A stretch of 64,000 bases of DNA from Schizosaccharomyces osmophilus (Eukaryota; Ascomycota; Schizosaccharomycetes; Schizosaccharomycetales; Schizosaccharomycetaceae), in assembly GCF_027921745.1 (NCBI RefSeq), contig NC_079239.1, forward strand, positions 957,501-1,021,500. Reading direction: 5' to 3'. This document shows, in pieces, positions 22,916 through 32,761 of this stretch. The notes under the pieces are model-generated. The model searched no databases. It was not told the DNA's origin and worked only from the letters and a program-made list of their open reading frames with translations. The position numbers were made by a program, and so were the translations under genes. The first letter of the stretch is position 1. Each line of letters begins with the position of its first letter.

Positions 22916-23466
22916 TGAATATCTAAACGTGATATTCAATTCTACTTATATCCAACTCCTTTGAAATTGTGTAAAGGATTACTTTCAACCATATTCTAAT
23001 ATATTAGTAGCTGGGAATATCTTGGCGCCCTTGATCACATAAACAAACTCCATACCACATTATATGAAATAACAAGATGAATAGTTTCTTTTATTTATTG
23101 ACTTGATTTTATTTGGCTTACCGACAATTTGAGTATTGCTTTTGGTTTGTCCATTTGCTTGCTTCACTTCACTTCAGGACAGCTTACTCAATTAATCAAG
23201 CGCACAACTTCAACTTTTTCATGCCAGGAATTCTCTAGAAAAAAAAAAAGGAAAGAAATTCATAAACATTCTAGCTTCCAGAATTGTGGCCAATTCCTTA
23301 TAGTCGGCAAACAATTGTTTCCATCCTTCCACCATAGCTTAGTCATTCTTTTTCACTGCCTTTTCTTATCCTTTTGCTTTGTATATTAAAGGCTTGCCAA
23401 GAATACTCAAGCAACATAGTATTGATTCAAAAAGGAATCTCTCCTTCTAATTACTTGTTTTCCAAA
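22916..23466. other. Intergenic, cox12 to WLM protease gene
   Basis: T-rich promoter region with a poly-A patch near 23242-23252. Nothing else called. Confidence 0.45.
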
Positions 23467-24303
23467 ATGGAATTGCGATTCACATACACAGGAAATATCA
23501 TTTCACTTAGCTTTCATGAAGAAGACACTGTTTGGTCGGCAAAAGTAAAATTAGGCCAGGAAATAGGAATTTCAGCAGATCAAATCAAGCTTCTGTATAA
23601 AGGGTCATTGTCGAACGAATCCAAGTTGCAGGATGTTGTCAAAGTTAATGCAAAGGTTATGGTCATTGTAAACAAAAATGCAAACGTAGTCAATGAGACT
23701 ATATCGCAACTCAACTCTCCTAGAAAAAATGCCGCCAGTTCATATGCTTTGAAACCAAAGAAACCTCGGACGACCCCTAAAGAAGCGTCCCCGTATACAT
23801 TCAATCAATTCCAAGTGCTTAATTATCCTTTTAAAGAAAGAGCCTTGAAATATTTGGAACGCCTTCGGGATGATGCTGGTATCCAACGAATTATGAATTC
23901 ACGTCAGTGGACAGTCCCTCTGCTTTCTGAAATGGACCCAGCAGAGCATACCCAACATGATTCAAAAACTTTGGGTTTAAACCATAACCATGGTGCCCAT
24001 ATTGAACTTCGATTGCGGACAGATCGATACGATGGATTTCGAGACTATAAGACAGTGAAAAGCACCCTCATTCACGAGTTGTCACACAATGTCCATGGAG
24101 AACATGATGCTTCGTTCTGGGAGCTTTTCCGACAACTTACCAAAGAAGCAGACGCCGCTGATCTTTTGTCAAAACCAGGCAGTTATGTGAGTGAACAAGC
24201 AACTTATATTCCTAAAAGCAATACTACTGATGAAGATCAAAGAAACCACAACAGAGATTTGTTATTAGCTGCCGCTGAAAAAAGAAAAAACACAAGTAAA
24301 TGA
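23467..24303 (+). CDS. Ubiquitin-like / WLM-domain metalloprotease
   Basis: 278 residues in one exon, starting at MELRFTY; 31 open codons upstream lack family likeness. The N-terminal ~75 residues are a ubiquitin-like fold (VKLGQEIGISADQIKLLYKG is the classic ubiquitin K48-side segment). The rest is a WLM (Wss1-like metalloprotease) domain with zinc ligands in LIHELSHNVHGEHDASFWELF (HExxH plus a distal His). Relatives of Wss1/SPRTN cut DNA-protein crosslinks or act on ubiquitin and SUMO conjugates with Cdc48 (known); the exact substrate here is inferred. It matches the S. pombe ubiquitin/metalloprotease fusion gene (SPCC1442.07c from memory), between cox12 and pre8 as there. Confidence 0.9.
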   Translation: MELRFTYTGNIISLSFHEEDTVWSAKVKLGQEIGISADQIKLLYKGSLSNESKLQDVVKVNAKVMVIVNKNANVVNETISQLNSPRKNAASSYALKPKKPRTTPKEASPYTFNQFQVLNYPFKERALKYLERLRDDAGIQRIMNSRQWTVPLLSEMDPAEHTQHDSKTLGLNHNHGAHIELRLRTDRYDGFRDYKTVKSTLIHELSHNVHGEHDASFWELFRQLTKEADAADLLSKPGSYVSEQATYIPKSNTTDEDQRNHNRDLLLAAAEKRKNTSK

Positions 24304-24869
24304 ACGATTATTGGAAAGCTTCTCTTAATGAAATTTATGTCTATAAAACAAAAAAGCAATTACTTTGTACATATAAAAATGGCTACCAGTTGCTTCCATA
24401 CTTAATTATTACTTCAATGAAATAGACGAATATACGAACAGGTACTTATGTATGATAAAGAAAATGTTGAACAGATCGAAGCTTTCAATTGAGAATAGAG
24501 GGAATCGTAAATCTATCATATCATGGAAACAAAGCTCAAGATAAAGTAATGACCAACAAGTATCTCAAACATTCTAACACCATCTGATCGAGAAAAATTA
24601 AACACATAAAGATATGATGCCACGTATCAAAAGTCCCAACATGAGACGCCTTCAAACGAATGAAGAACAAGAAGAAAGTTGAAAAGACTAGGATTCTTGT
24701 CCGACATGAAATCATATACAGGTTGACGAGTGTAAATAGAAAGGATGTGCTAAAAGGAAACGGAGAAGGAGAATCTTAGGATAAGGGTCAATGCAAGCGG
24801 CGAAAGCATAACAGATTTTTTTTTATTAAAAATCAAATAAAGGAACGGCTTTAGGGAAAAAACATCAGG
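24304..24869. other. Convergent intergenic, WLM protease / pre8
   Basis: Shared 3' region, AT-rich. No open frame or RNA gene supported. Confidence 0.5.
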
Positions 24870-25878
24870 CTATACTTGATCAAGGTAATCACGGATTTCA
24901 GACTGAGTTAGTCTGTAAAAATGGCCGCCTGGGACACCCTCAATGCCGCTTTCTGTGGGCTTGTTTGAAGCAATAGCAATATCTATGCTGTCTTCAGTTA
25001 ATTCGCCTTCGAAAGTTTCTTTCAAAGCAAGGATAGCAGTGTGGACGGCATCATCCAATTCAATTTCATTGTTGTAACGTTTCTCTAAAAAGGTCTTGGC
25101 AGCTGTAGAAGATTTGCCGATGGCGGTAGCTTTCCAAGCAAAGTATGTACCGGAAGGATCAACTTGGTACAACACGGGGCCGTTTTCGTCCATTCCGGCT
25201 ACTAAAAGACTGACACCAAAAGGACGGACACCACCAGATTGAGTGGATTCCTGCATAACAGAAGCAATCTCTTGGACAAGGATTTTCGTAGGCGGATACG
25301 CATTATAGACATTTTTGTAAGCAGTTTGGGCAACTTTTCTAGATTTGTCTACGAGAACACGGAAGTCAGGACCCATTCCACTATAAACCTATTTTAAACC
25401 ACCCATTAGTACCTAGACGATATGAGTAAAAAGAAACCTCTTTTCTATGCAGTCAATAAATCTCAGTATAATTTATATTGAACTTCGCTCAATTTTGTTT
25501 TTTCTGCATAGAATAAAGTCTCCGGATTGTCTTACCATTCCGATGTCGGGAGTAATTTTGCAGACCTTCTCCAAAGAGCTTCCAACAGCCAACTCTGAAG
25601 CAGGCTTCTTTTCAGTAGCCAAAACAACTCCATTAGTCGCTAACATTAATGCGTTAGCATCCTCTTTGACTGAAAATATTTATACGACGACTTAGTCAAT
25701 TAAGACTTTCGCATTAGAAAACTTCAAGGTTTTTCTACTACTCCAACTCCTAAAGTTGCTTACCTTTAATACCAACTGACGTGACACCAGCATTTACAGC
25801 GTTCAATGCATATTCAATTTGAACCAGTTTACCGCTGGGTGAAAAGGTTGTCAACGAAAATGCGTATTTGTCAGACAT
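24870..25878 (-). CDS. pre8: 20S proteasome subunit alpha 2 (Pre8)
   Basis: Three minus-strand exons: 25878-25764, 25639-25536 and 25388-24870. For exon 2 I use the acceptor GTTAG at 25640, with a GCTAAC branch 10 bases before it, because it gives [16 protein letters not shown], the usual alpha-subunit reading. The earlier TTTTCAG site would insert 11 odd residues. The total is 245 residues, as in S. pombe. The alpha signature [27 protein letters not shown] lies at the N-terminus; there is no N-terminal catalytic Thr, so it is an alpha (gate) subunit. Alpha rings cap the 20S core in nucleus and cytoplasm (known). Confidence 0.94.
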
Positions 25879-26333
25879 GTCAAAAAATCGTAAATATTCC
25901 TTTAAAAGGTCTAAATGTGTGAGTTTGGTAAAGGAAGAGTTTTCTGATTTCTTTTGGGGTAAGCAAAGTGTATCTTCTCCTTCGCTATTCCTTGCTAAAC
26001 CATTTTGCGTATTCCACCACTCTGGTGCGAGATAGAGAGCGTTACACTAGTAAATAATTAATTGATTCGGTCATTGCTTCTAAGATCCGTAATGAATATT
26101 GTGTGAATTATAGCAGAAATATTATTGTAAATGAACGATTGTCCTATCAGTTCTTTCCTTTGCTTGTGATTCTCTTCTCACGAAAGTATTCAGTTTTTAT
26201 TTAAAAGCCTCACCGCTTCATTTAAGTCAAGTATATTAATATTAAACGGTACCATGCTTTTTTCAAATAAACAAGGTATAATATATTTAAAAAGCCTTTT
26301 ATACAAAAACAATGTAATAAGTCAAACAAAAAC
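25879..26333. other. Intergenic, pre8 promoter and tRNA-Ser 3' flank
   Basis: pre8 upstream region; the T5 terminator of tRNA-Ser lies at 26327-26331 on the minus strand. Nothing else seen. Confidence 0.5.
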
Positions 26334-26416
26334 TCGACACCAGCAGGATTTGAACCTGCGCGCGGAGACCGCAATAGATTTCTAATCTATCCCTTTAACC
26401 ACTCAGGCATAGTGTC
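26334..26416 (-). tRNA. tRNA-Ser(AGA)
   Basis: 83 nt, class II with a long variable arm (TGCGGTCTCCGCGC). The acceptor GACACTA pairs with TGGTGTC and the anticodon stem ATAGA/TCTAT encloses TTAGAAA, giving anticodon AGA. The T-arm is GCAGG-TTCAAAT-CCTGC. A TATATA lies about 40 bases upstream and T5 directly downstream. It marks the left edge of the accessory island. Confidence 0.95.
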
Positions 26417-28320
26417 TTTGTATGATTAGTAGTGAAATAAAACCTATATAAAACATTTTGAGTTTATTTTAAAAAATTAATTTACTTTTGTACGTATCAA
26501 ACAAGTAGAGAAAGAAAGGGAAATTTATTGAAAAAGGATTTTGTGTTTAGTTTGAGTTAGGAAACAAGTTGCCTTTGCTCAAAGGACGTAGCATTGAGAT
26601 TTCCTCCAGTAAACAAACAGACACAACCAGAAAAGCGGACTAGTGACAAAGAGTTACTCGATTTGTCCTAGGAAACCTTTGGAATTATTTGTGACTTCTA
26701 CTTACGGAAAAAATCATCAATGCTGGATGTTTGAGAAAAGGATCAACTTAGTTTAAGAGATCAGCGTATTGTTTTCATGCCAAGATGCAACTCCTGTTCT
26801 ATATTATCAATTTCAACTCAATTCGGTTTTGGAACATAAACCCCAAAGCTTGACTTGGCCAGAGTCAATGCTTCGAAAGGTCGACTGATTCAACATCACT
26901 ATTGAGAGAAACGATTATGCCAGGAACGCAAACATTCGTTGAGTCTGTTCTCAAATACTCTTATCTCATGCTCGTTGCTAAAAAGGTTTAACACGTACAT
27001 GAATAATAGGAGCAGTTTGAACTCGACCTTTTGAATGCTGCAAATTATATATTGGAATGTAAACAAACGCCAGCAACCACCAGAATCGAATCTATAGTCG
27101 AATACTAAAATCTTATGCTCGCTGCTGAGTTGTCTTGTTCAACACGTACATAAATAATAATAGTAGACGAGATACAATTACTCGTGCGTTGCTTTGCTTT
27201 TTGAAATGTAAACAAATGCTAGAAGCAAGAGTCTTAAGGAAAAGAACGGGGGATAAAACCAGTTTACAAGGGAAAGAAGTTAAAATCAAAAAAGGGAATC
27301 AATCAAAGAGAAAGCTGAAATGTTAGAAAAGGAGGGAATCAAAGGGATCATACTCAAAAAATGTGTCATAAAGGTTCACGAGAAAAGGTTTTTAATTGAA
27401 AAAAGATTAAGAGGATGAAATTTAAGAAGAGTATCAAAACGTTCATCACAATTTTTTAAGATATATGAGGAAAAAGGTATTGGAGCAATGGGAAAGCAAC
27501 CGGGTGGAACGCCTTCTGCTTATTTCTCTTTTAACGAAGCAAAGCAGTGATACATCCAAGGAGCGCTCATTTCGTGAGTTTTGTCAACAATAGACTGAAA
27601 CAAGGTCCTGTTTTCGCAATTCATCTACAAGAAACAAAGCTCTCGACTTTGAGAGAGAATTGCTTTTGGATGCATGTGATTGATATGCTTGCTTGGTTGA
27701 AAAAGGGAGAGTTCGACCTCTATTTGTACCTTTTCAAGACGTTTGTTTGTTGACATCTGGGACTGGAAACAAACTACTCACAACAAACAAAGGATGCTTT
27801 ACCATTGGTTTTCTGTTCAAGAAAGTTTAAAGAGAAAGTACTCCCAGTCTGAGCCATCTATTTAGCTAGGATTCGAAACTTTTCAGTTTGTATATGCCAA
27901 GTAAAACGGCCGGAAGAAATATAAAGGGAGACTGGTCGACAGGTTGTAAAGGAACTGAGAAAAACTCCAAGAGAAGCTAAAAGGAAAAAGAACTAACTTT
28001 GCAGACTCATTGCATTATCTCAAATAAAGAATAATTTTTCCTTAACTCTTTCCCAAGAAATCAAAATTATGTTCGAGTTTCGGTGTTAGACAAGCTCTAA
28101 CAATCAAACGCCTGAACTTGCTTTTCTTAAATTCATACTGTTATTGCTAAATCGGAGCGAGTGGAATCAACAACATAATTTTCATTGGCATGTGTCTTTG
28201 CAAAATCTTACTATTTCCAAATGTATACTTCTCTACTCGACGGTGTGGGAGTGTGATAATTGGCTCTGGGATTCTTTCATCATTCATCTTTTGATATTTA
28301 CTATTTGTAGCTTTTCTTTG
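26417..28320. other. Gene-poor accessory stretch left of the first 5S gene
   Basis: 1.9 kb with no supportable gene. Frames at 27135-27326 and 27547-27753 lack family likeness. It contains a diverged ~150-bp tandem duplication (listed separately) with GTAAACAAA in each copy. A TATAAAGG occurs near 27921, possibly promoter debris. Composition is AT-rich with many short A and T runs, as in degraded intergenic DNA. Confidence 0.4.
26950..27230. repeat. Diverged ~150-bp tandem duplication
   Basis: Two copies about 150 bases apart (~26950-27080 and ~27100-27230) share ATGCTCG(T/C)TGCT, ACACGTACAT (26991 and 27142) and AATGTAAACAAA(C/T)GC (GTAAACAAA at 27059 and 27208). Spacing is constant at 149-151 bases, so this is one old duplication, not chance. 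Confidence 0.65.
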
Positions 28321-28680
28321 TGAGTACAACCATTCCAAGTTTATCGGTAAATGTGATTGTTTACTAACACAAAAATAGGCTTTTGTTCAATTATTCTCAA
28401 GACTGCTAGATGCTCGCTTTACGTGGTCATCTTGATGGGTTCTATCCTTGCATTTCTATCCAGCGTTATTGTTAGCGTTGTAGGTACCTTGATATACCAT
28501 GTTGGCTACTTATTGTATTGCACTCTTCTAGTTTGTCTTGGTTCCAGTTCTGTTAGCTCGACGGAACACAAAAGTTCGCCTACGCTTCCAGCTATCAGCA
28601 AAGAGACAATGCATTGGATCTTGCACCGCCTACTATGAATGAAGAAATAGAGATGCAGAGTAATCAACTACCTTAAACTC
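28321..28680 (+). pseudogene. Membrane-protein relic, possibly wtf-related or wtf-adjacent family
   Basis: A fossil. It has a good branch point and acceptor (TACTAAC...TAG), a hydrophobic stretch with two likely membrane helices, and a polar tail ending near 28676. That tail (NEEIEMQSNQLP) resembles the tail of the wtf gene next door (NEEIELQPLDD). I could not read one continuous gene and treat it as broken, with probably several breaks. It lies on the opposite strand to the wtf gene, on the other side of a 5S gene. It could be an old wtf copy or a member of another family that travels with wtf genes. The age is unknown, but it is diverged well beyond the intact neighbour. Confidence 0.4.
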
Positions 28681-29146
28681 AGTTCCGTTCATTTGTCTTC
28701 TTTTCCCTAGTTTGTTTGGACTCTTCCGCTAACGCTGATCGTAATCGCTCATGAATTGCTTTGATGAACCATTATTTATATTCCTTTTGTTTTTGGCTAT
28801 TTCAGACTCAGTTGAAAATGGACTGAAACTAAGAAGGAATTTTGTATTAATATGAAATGATGACCGCAATTATAAGACATGCATTTTGATTTCTCTCCTC
28901 CCAAAGGCAATGAGTTGGTATGAGCGCGGGAATTGAGAATGCAGCCTTATTGCAAGTACTCTTCTATATTATGCCTAAATATTATTGTTGCATTTCTGTT
29001 ACAGATGACTGTGGTTGCCTTTTTTTTGCTTCGTGTTACTTGCTAATGAGCGTCTCACAAAGAGAACGAGAGAAGTACTCACAGGCATGAATTTACTTAA
29101 CAAGTCAAAAAAGAAATTAAAATAACGAACAGCGAAAAAGAGTGGG
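28681..29146. other. Gap between relic and first 5S gene
   Basis: AT-rich DNA with no gene seen. The last ~50 bases (AACAAGT...AAAATAACGAAC) resemble the flank of the second 5S gene. Confidence 0.45.
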
Positions 29147-29265
29147 AGCCTACAGCATCCCGGATTCCCATGTTGTCTCCAACCATAGTACTAACGAGAC
29201 CCTCAGACGCTTAACTGCAGTGATCGGACGGGAACTGGTGTTTTCGCCTAGGTATGGCCGTAGAC
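29147..29265 (-). rRNA. 5S rRNA, copy 1
   Basis: 119 nt on the minus strand, from GTCTACGGCCATACC to the 3' end GATGCTGTAGGCT. It contains the internal control region of fission-yeast 5S genes and is read as identical to the copy at 32271-32389. A TATATAAAA-type box lies 23-30 bases upstream (29288-29295 on the plus strand), as required by dispersed S. pombe 5S genes, and T5 follows the 3' end. Confidence 0.97.
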
Positions 29266-30360
29266 ACTTGCAGTAAGTACGTCCAGCATATAAAAGGAAG
29301 GTTCGCTCCTTCATCATTGTTAGCCAACTTTTTGATCGGTGGTTCTTTAATGGTCTTACCGCCAAGTTTAATCATTTGCACTGCTCACAAATCTTTTGGG
29401 AAACATATTTGCTGATGTGTTAATCCTGCTGTACACTACTTGAGAAAGGAACGTCCCAACTTCGGTCCTTGAAATGGCAAGTATGTGAGTTGAGCAGATG
29501 CCGTTGGTTTTTTTCGGTATGTGAAAACATCTGATTGAAATTTAACAAGAAAAACTCTCTGAGGAGACAAAAAAAGCCCAGATGCAGCATGTACAGAGAA
29601 TGCATACTGAGAGGAACCTCTTTGTTACTTGTTAAAGAACATGCTACCTGAAGGGAAAAGGTTACAAGGAATTAATATAAGGAAAGCCTTGACCAGCAGA
29701 AATGAACGCCGAAAGATGCATGAAAGTGAAGCAGAGGTTCACTAGAACTAAATTTAGTTGCTGATGTTGCATCGCCAGTTCATGTTTCGATGATGCGTGT
29801 TGAAGGGCCGTTTCCCATCGCTGAGACACGCGATTGAAAAATTTTCGTAGTTCATATGCGACTCTCATACTGTTTCGAAGGAAAAGCCTTGCCTTTACAA
29901 CTCGATTGATCTTCCTAAATGAATTAATGCTTCATATACCAATTTTGTTTACCGCATTCCTGGACTTAGTAACGTCTTTGCAGATCATAGATTAGGATTA
30001 GAATCAATTGCAAGTATATACATCTCTGCAACCTTCATCAAATGTTCTGGTCAATGTATGGACAACGCTATGAACACTGATGAAGTATTCGCTATGAAAA
30101 TAGAAGCAACGAAATTCATTTTATAGTAATAAATTAGATGAAACGAATGACAAGATTCATGAAAGAGTGAAAGAAAAACAAATAAATAAAACCATGCTAG
30201 ATGCAACGTTTCCTTGCTTGCTGCGCGCGATTCTTTTTGATACGAATATAGGAACTTGGCGGACTGTAATTAGCATCGATGCTTCCAATGATGGCGCGAA
30301 AATCGAAGAAGAAATGAACACGATTTCGACAAAACTACAGAAATAAATAAACATGAAACC
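29266..30360. other. 3' flank of the wtf gene
   Basis: 1.1 kb between 5S copy 1 and the wtf stop codon. Short frames on the minus strand (60-70 residues) show no family likeness. It may be the 3' remnant of an earlier inserted unit; nothing can be named. Confidence 0.4.
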
Positions 30361-31451
30361 TCAAAATTCAGTTCTTTGGTCATCAAGAGGTTGAAGTTCG
30401 ATTTCTTCGTTCGAATGTCTCTCATCTTGGACATTGAACGATTCTAAATAGGTTAATAATATATTATGAGAGGAATATCTCCAAAGAGTACATACCAAAA
30501 GTACAAGACAAAGCATTTGCTAAACCGCTCATGCCCTTTCCTAAACCGCTTATGCCGCTTACTAAATTCGAATTCATGCTTTCGCGTGCCTTTTGATTTG
30601 CTGGAACAGTTAGAATATATTAAAGTCATACACAACATACTCGTCAAAACAAGAAATAAGAATGTGTTTATTGTGATAAAAATTAACCAGTAAACAGCAG
30701 GGTTCAAATTTTCAAACACTCCGTACTTCTTCAGGCCAAAAGATGAGGCTAAACAGAAGGCATCGAAAACAACTGTATGGAATGCTGCGACAAGCACATT
30801 GCCTATCAATACTTCACACTTTATTGAATTTATTGAATTTATTGCAATTGAATCTAATAGTTAGTCAGTCGTTCAAAATATGGACATCGCTGTCTTACCT
30901 GCTAGAAGCAGCATCACAGATGTAATCGAACCGCCAAAAAGCCCCCAATGGACTTGCGTTTTCACAGGAAACTTGTAGACGAAGAATAGTACATAAAAAC
31001 AAACCAAGGACAAATAGAAGCCGAAAATCAGAATATACGATAGGATTACAAAATTCTCCAAAGCCCTTTTATATTTATAAGCGGATTCTTCAGTGGAAGT
31101 CTGAGCGGATCCATCAGCCATCTCCAAATCAATGAATTTGTATGAATCTAATGGATGTATTAGAAGCAATTCTTTTCGTTGTATACAAAAGGATAAAGGC
31201 GCTGGCCATGTTTGTTGTAGCAATCGACAAGTTTATCAGCCCCAAAACAAACACACAAACAAGATTCGTCCCGTAAACATGCCGTTGCTTAACCATACAC
31301 TTAACCAACTTCTATTTTCTTCCCTATTTGAACGCTTCTTACCTGAATATGGAGGCGGTGTGCCATCTGAAGATTGAATGCCTGACTTTTCATCATTGAG
31401 CGTTTTAAGGGAGGCTTCACAAATTGAAACAGGAGTATAACTATTCTTCAT
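30361..31451 (-). CDS. wtf: wtf-family gene (poison-antidote meiotic driver family), looks whole
   Basis: Five minus-strand exons: 31451-31343, 31147-30899, 30853-30641, 30600-30496 and 30443-30361. Every intron has GTAAG or GTATG, a branch A and an AG, every join keeps frame, and the total is 252 residues, so the gene looks whole. Exon 1 encodes a polar N-terminus ending TPPPYS (a PPxY ubiquitin-ligase docking motif, as in wtf antidotes). Exons 2-3 encode about four membrane helices. Exon 4 has two 21-bp repeats coding GISGLGK/GMSGLAN, like the 7-residue repeats of wtf genes. Exon 5 is an acidic tail. Intron 1 contains a FLEX-type GTAAACA, and exon 2 has an in-frame Met at residue 46. In known drivers the long form protects and a shorter form from an intron 1 promoter kills spores lacking the gene. 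Activity here is inferred, not shown. Confidence 0.85.
30515..30556 (-). repeat. Two 21-bp repeats in wtf exon 4
   Basis: 30515-30535 and 30536-30556 differ at three of 21 bases. In frame they encode GMSGLAN and GISGLGK. A partial third unit precedes them. Known wtf genes carry comparable 7-residue repeats that vary in number between alleles. Confidence 0.85.
30821..30847 (-). repeat. 9-bp repeats in wtf exon 3
   Basis: TTATTGAAT occurs twice in tandem (plus strand), followed by a related TTATTGCAA. In frame they add Ile-Asn-Ser units near the start of exon 3, so copy number can change without a frameshift. Confidence 0.7.
31273..31279. promoter_or_regulatory. FLEX-type Mei4 motif in wtf intron 1
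   Basis: GTAAACA on the plus strand inside intron 1 (31342-31148), about 150 bases upstream of the in-frame Met of exon 2. Mei4 is the meiotic forkhead factor of fission yeast. A 7-bp match alone is weak; position in intron 1 of a wtf gene is what makes it meaningful. Confidence 0.6.
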
Positions 31452-32270
31452 CTTTACAATGGCAATCCAAAAAAACAAAAAAAATCACACATTCCAGGAA
31501 ATAAACAACTAGAATCACCAAAGAAAGTCAGTAGAAAACTGGTTGCACTTTTCAATAATCTGTCGAAAAAGGGAATTGAGCCTCGCTTCAAAAAAGCAAA
31601 AGAATACTCCAAAAGGACCTGCCCGTTAAAACCAAAGATGCGAATTTGAAAAAATCTTGGTAGTGGTTTTCTGCATGTCTCATTCATAAAAGCAGCGACA
31701 TTATGTCAATGACAGGTCAGTGTCCTCGTTACGATTATTTTATTTCGACTCTTTTTGATACTATTATAGAAACACTATACGGTTGAAAGAGAATGACGGA
31801 CGAATCTCATCATTTACGATGAGACTGGCTTCCATAATGAAATAAAAATTCAACTCGAAACGTTTCTGCATGACATTCAACTGCTAAATTCATAAACCCG
31901 GTTTACGAATTAAAATAGCTGAACAATAATCCTATTTCGTCAGATCTGATCAACAATAAACTGGCAGTTATCTTTGGCTTATCGAAAAGCTTCTGACTAG
32001 AGGATTGAACGATAACCAATGTGAATCAAATGGTTTGTTTACAAAAGTATTATTGCGACAAATCTTTAAGCTTATGTTTATGGGTAAGCTCTTCTAATAT
32101 AATTGTAAGTGCTCGTTTGTAATGATTATTGTACTAACGGCTGTTTGATCATCAGTAAATTGTAAACAAACCGAAAAAAGTCAGTTGCTTGTCCAGCTAG
32201 TATAATCTTGTCAAGTGAAACGATGAACCAGCGTTCAACAAGTAAAATAAACGAACGCCAAAAAGTGAAA
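31452..32270. other. 5' flank of the wtf gene
   Basis: 820 bases between the wtf start and 5S copy 2. It contains an exact 13-base inverted repeat, GGTTTGTTTACAA at 32032-32044 and its complement at 32160-32172; each arm includes a forkhead-type GTAAACA. No further gene seen. Confidence 0.5.
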
Positions 32271-32389
32271 AGCCTACAGCATCCCGGATTCCCATGTTGT
32301 CTCCAACCATAGTACTAACGAGACCCTCAGACGCTTAACTGCAGTGATCGGACGGGAACTGGTGTTTTCGCCTAGGTATGGCCGTAGAC
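32271..32389 (-). rRNA. 5S rRNA, copy 2
   Basis: 119 nt on the minus strand, read as identical to copy 1. TATATA on the plus strand at 32415-32420 sits 26-31 bases upstream, the same spacing as in copy 1, and T5 follows the 3' end (plus-strand AAAAA at 32261-32265). The 3' flank shares about 25-50 diverged bases with that of copy 1. Confidence 0.97.
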
Positions 32390-32761
32390 AAATGCTTTGC
32401 TCTTTTAAGCTATGTATATACCAGTTTTGGAAAGGTCAAGTGGACTGAAATGAAACACATTAAGGAAATTAAGAACGGCAATAACAATATCGATAATATT
32501 TTGTTCGTAATAAAGAGTAAAGAAATTATATTACTACATCTCTTGTATGTGAAACGCTGAAATCTGCTTTGTCAAACAATGACCTTTGCTTTAATGCACC
32601 CAAACTAAAATCATAAGCACAAAGCGAAAAGGAGAGGGGAAATATTATGTTTACCAGAAAGATAGGAGAAGATAAAGGAAAGATCCTAACTGTTGATCAT
32701 CATACTAGATACCATGTACGCATAACAAAGAAACTTCATTAGGTAGATGAAAGACTAATGC
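32390..32761. other. Gap between 5S copy 2 and the MICOS gene
   Basis: 5S promoter and the 3' UTR of the minus-strand gene. A 60-codon frame at 32378-32560 overlaps the 5S promoter and looks accidental. Confidence 0.5.

Noticed and set aside
25641-25680. Alternative pre8 exon 2 acceptor TTTTCAG adding 11 residues
   Set aside because: The extra residues break the conserved [14 protein letters not shown] reading, and the branch point CTAAC fits the later TTAG acceptor.
30453-30809. Single 118-residue minus-strand frame as a separate gene
   Set aside because: It reads through two introns of the wtf gene; splice signals and the repeat exon show another frame is used after 30640.
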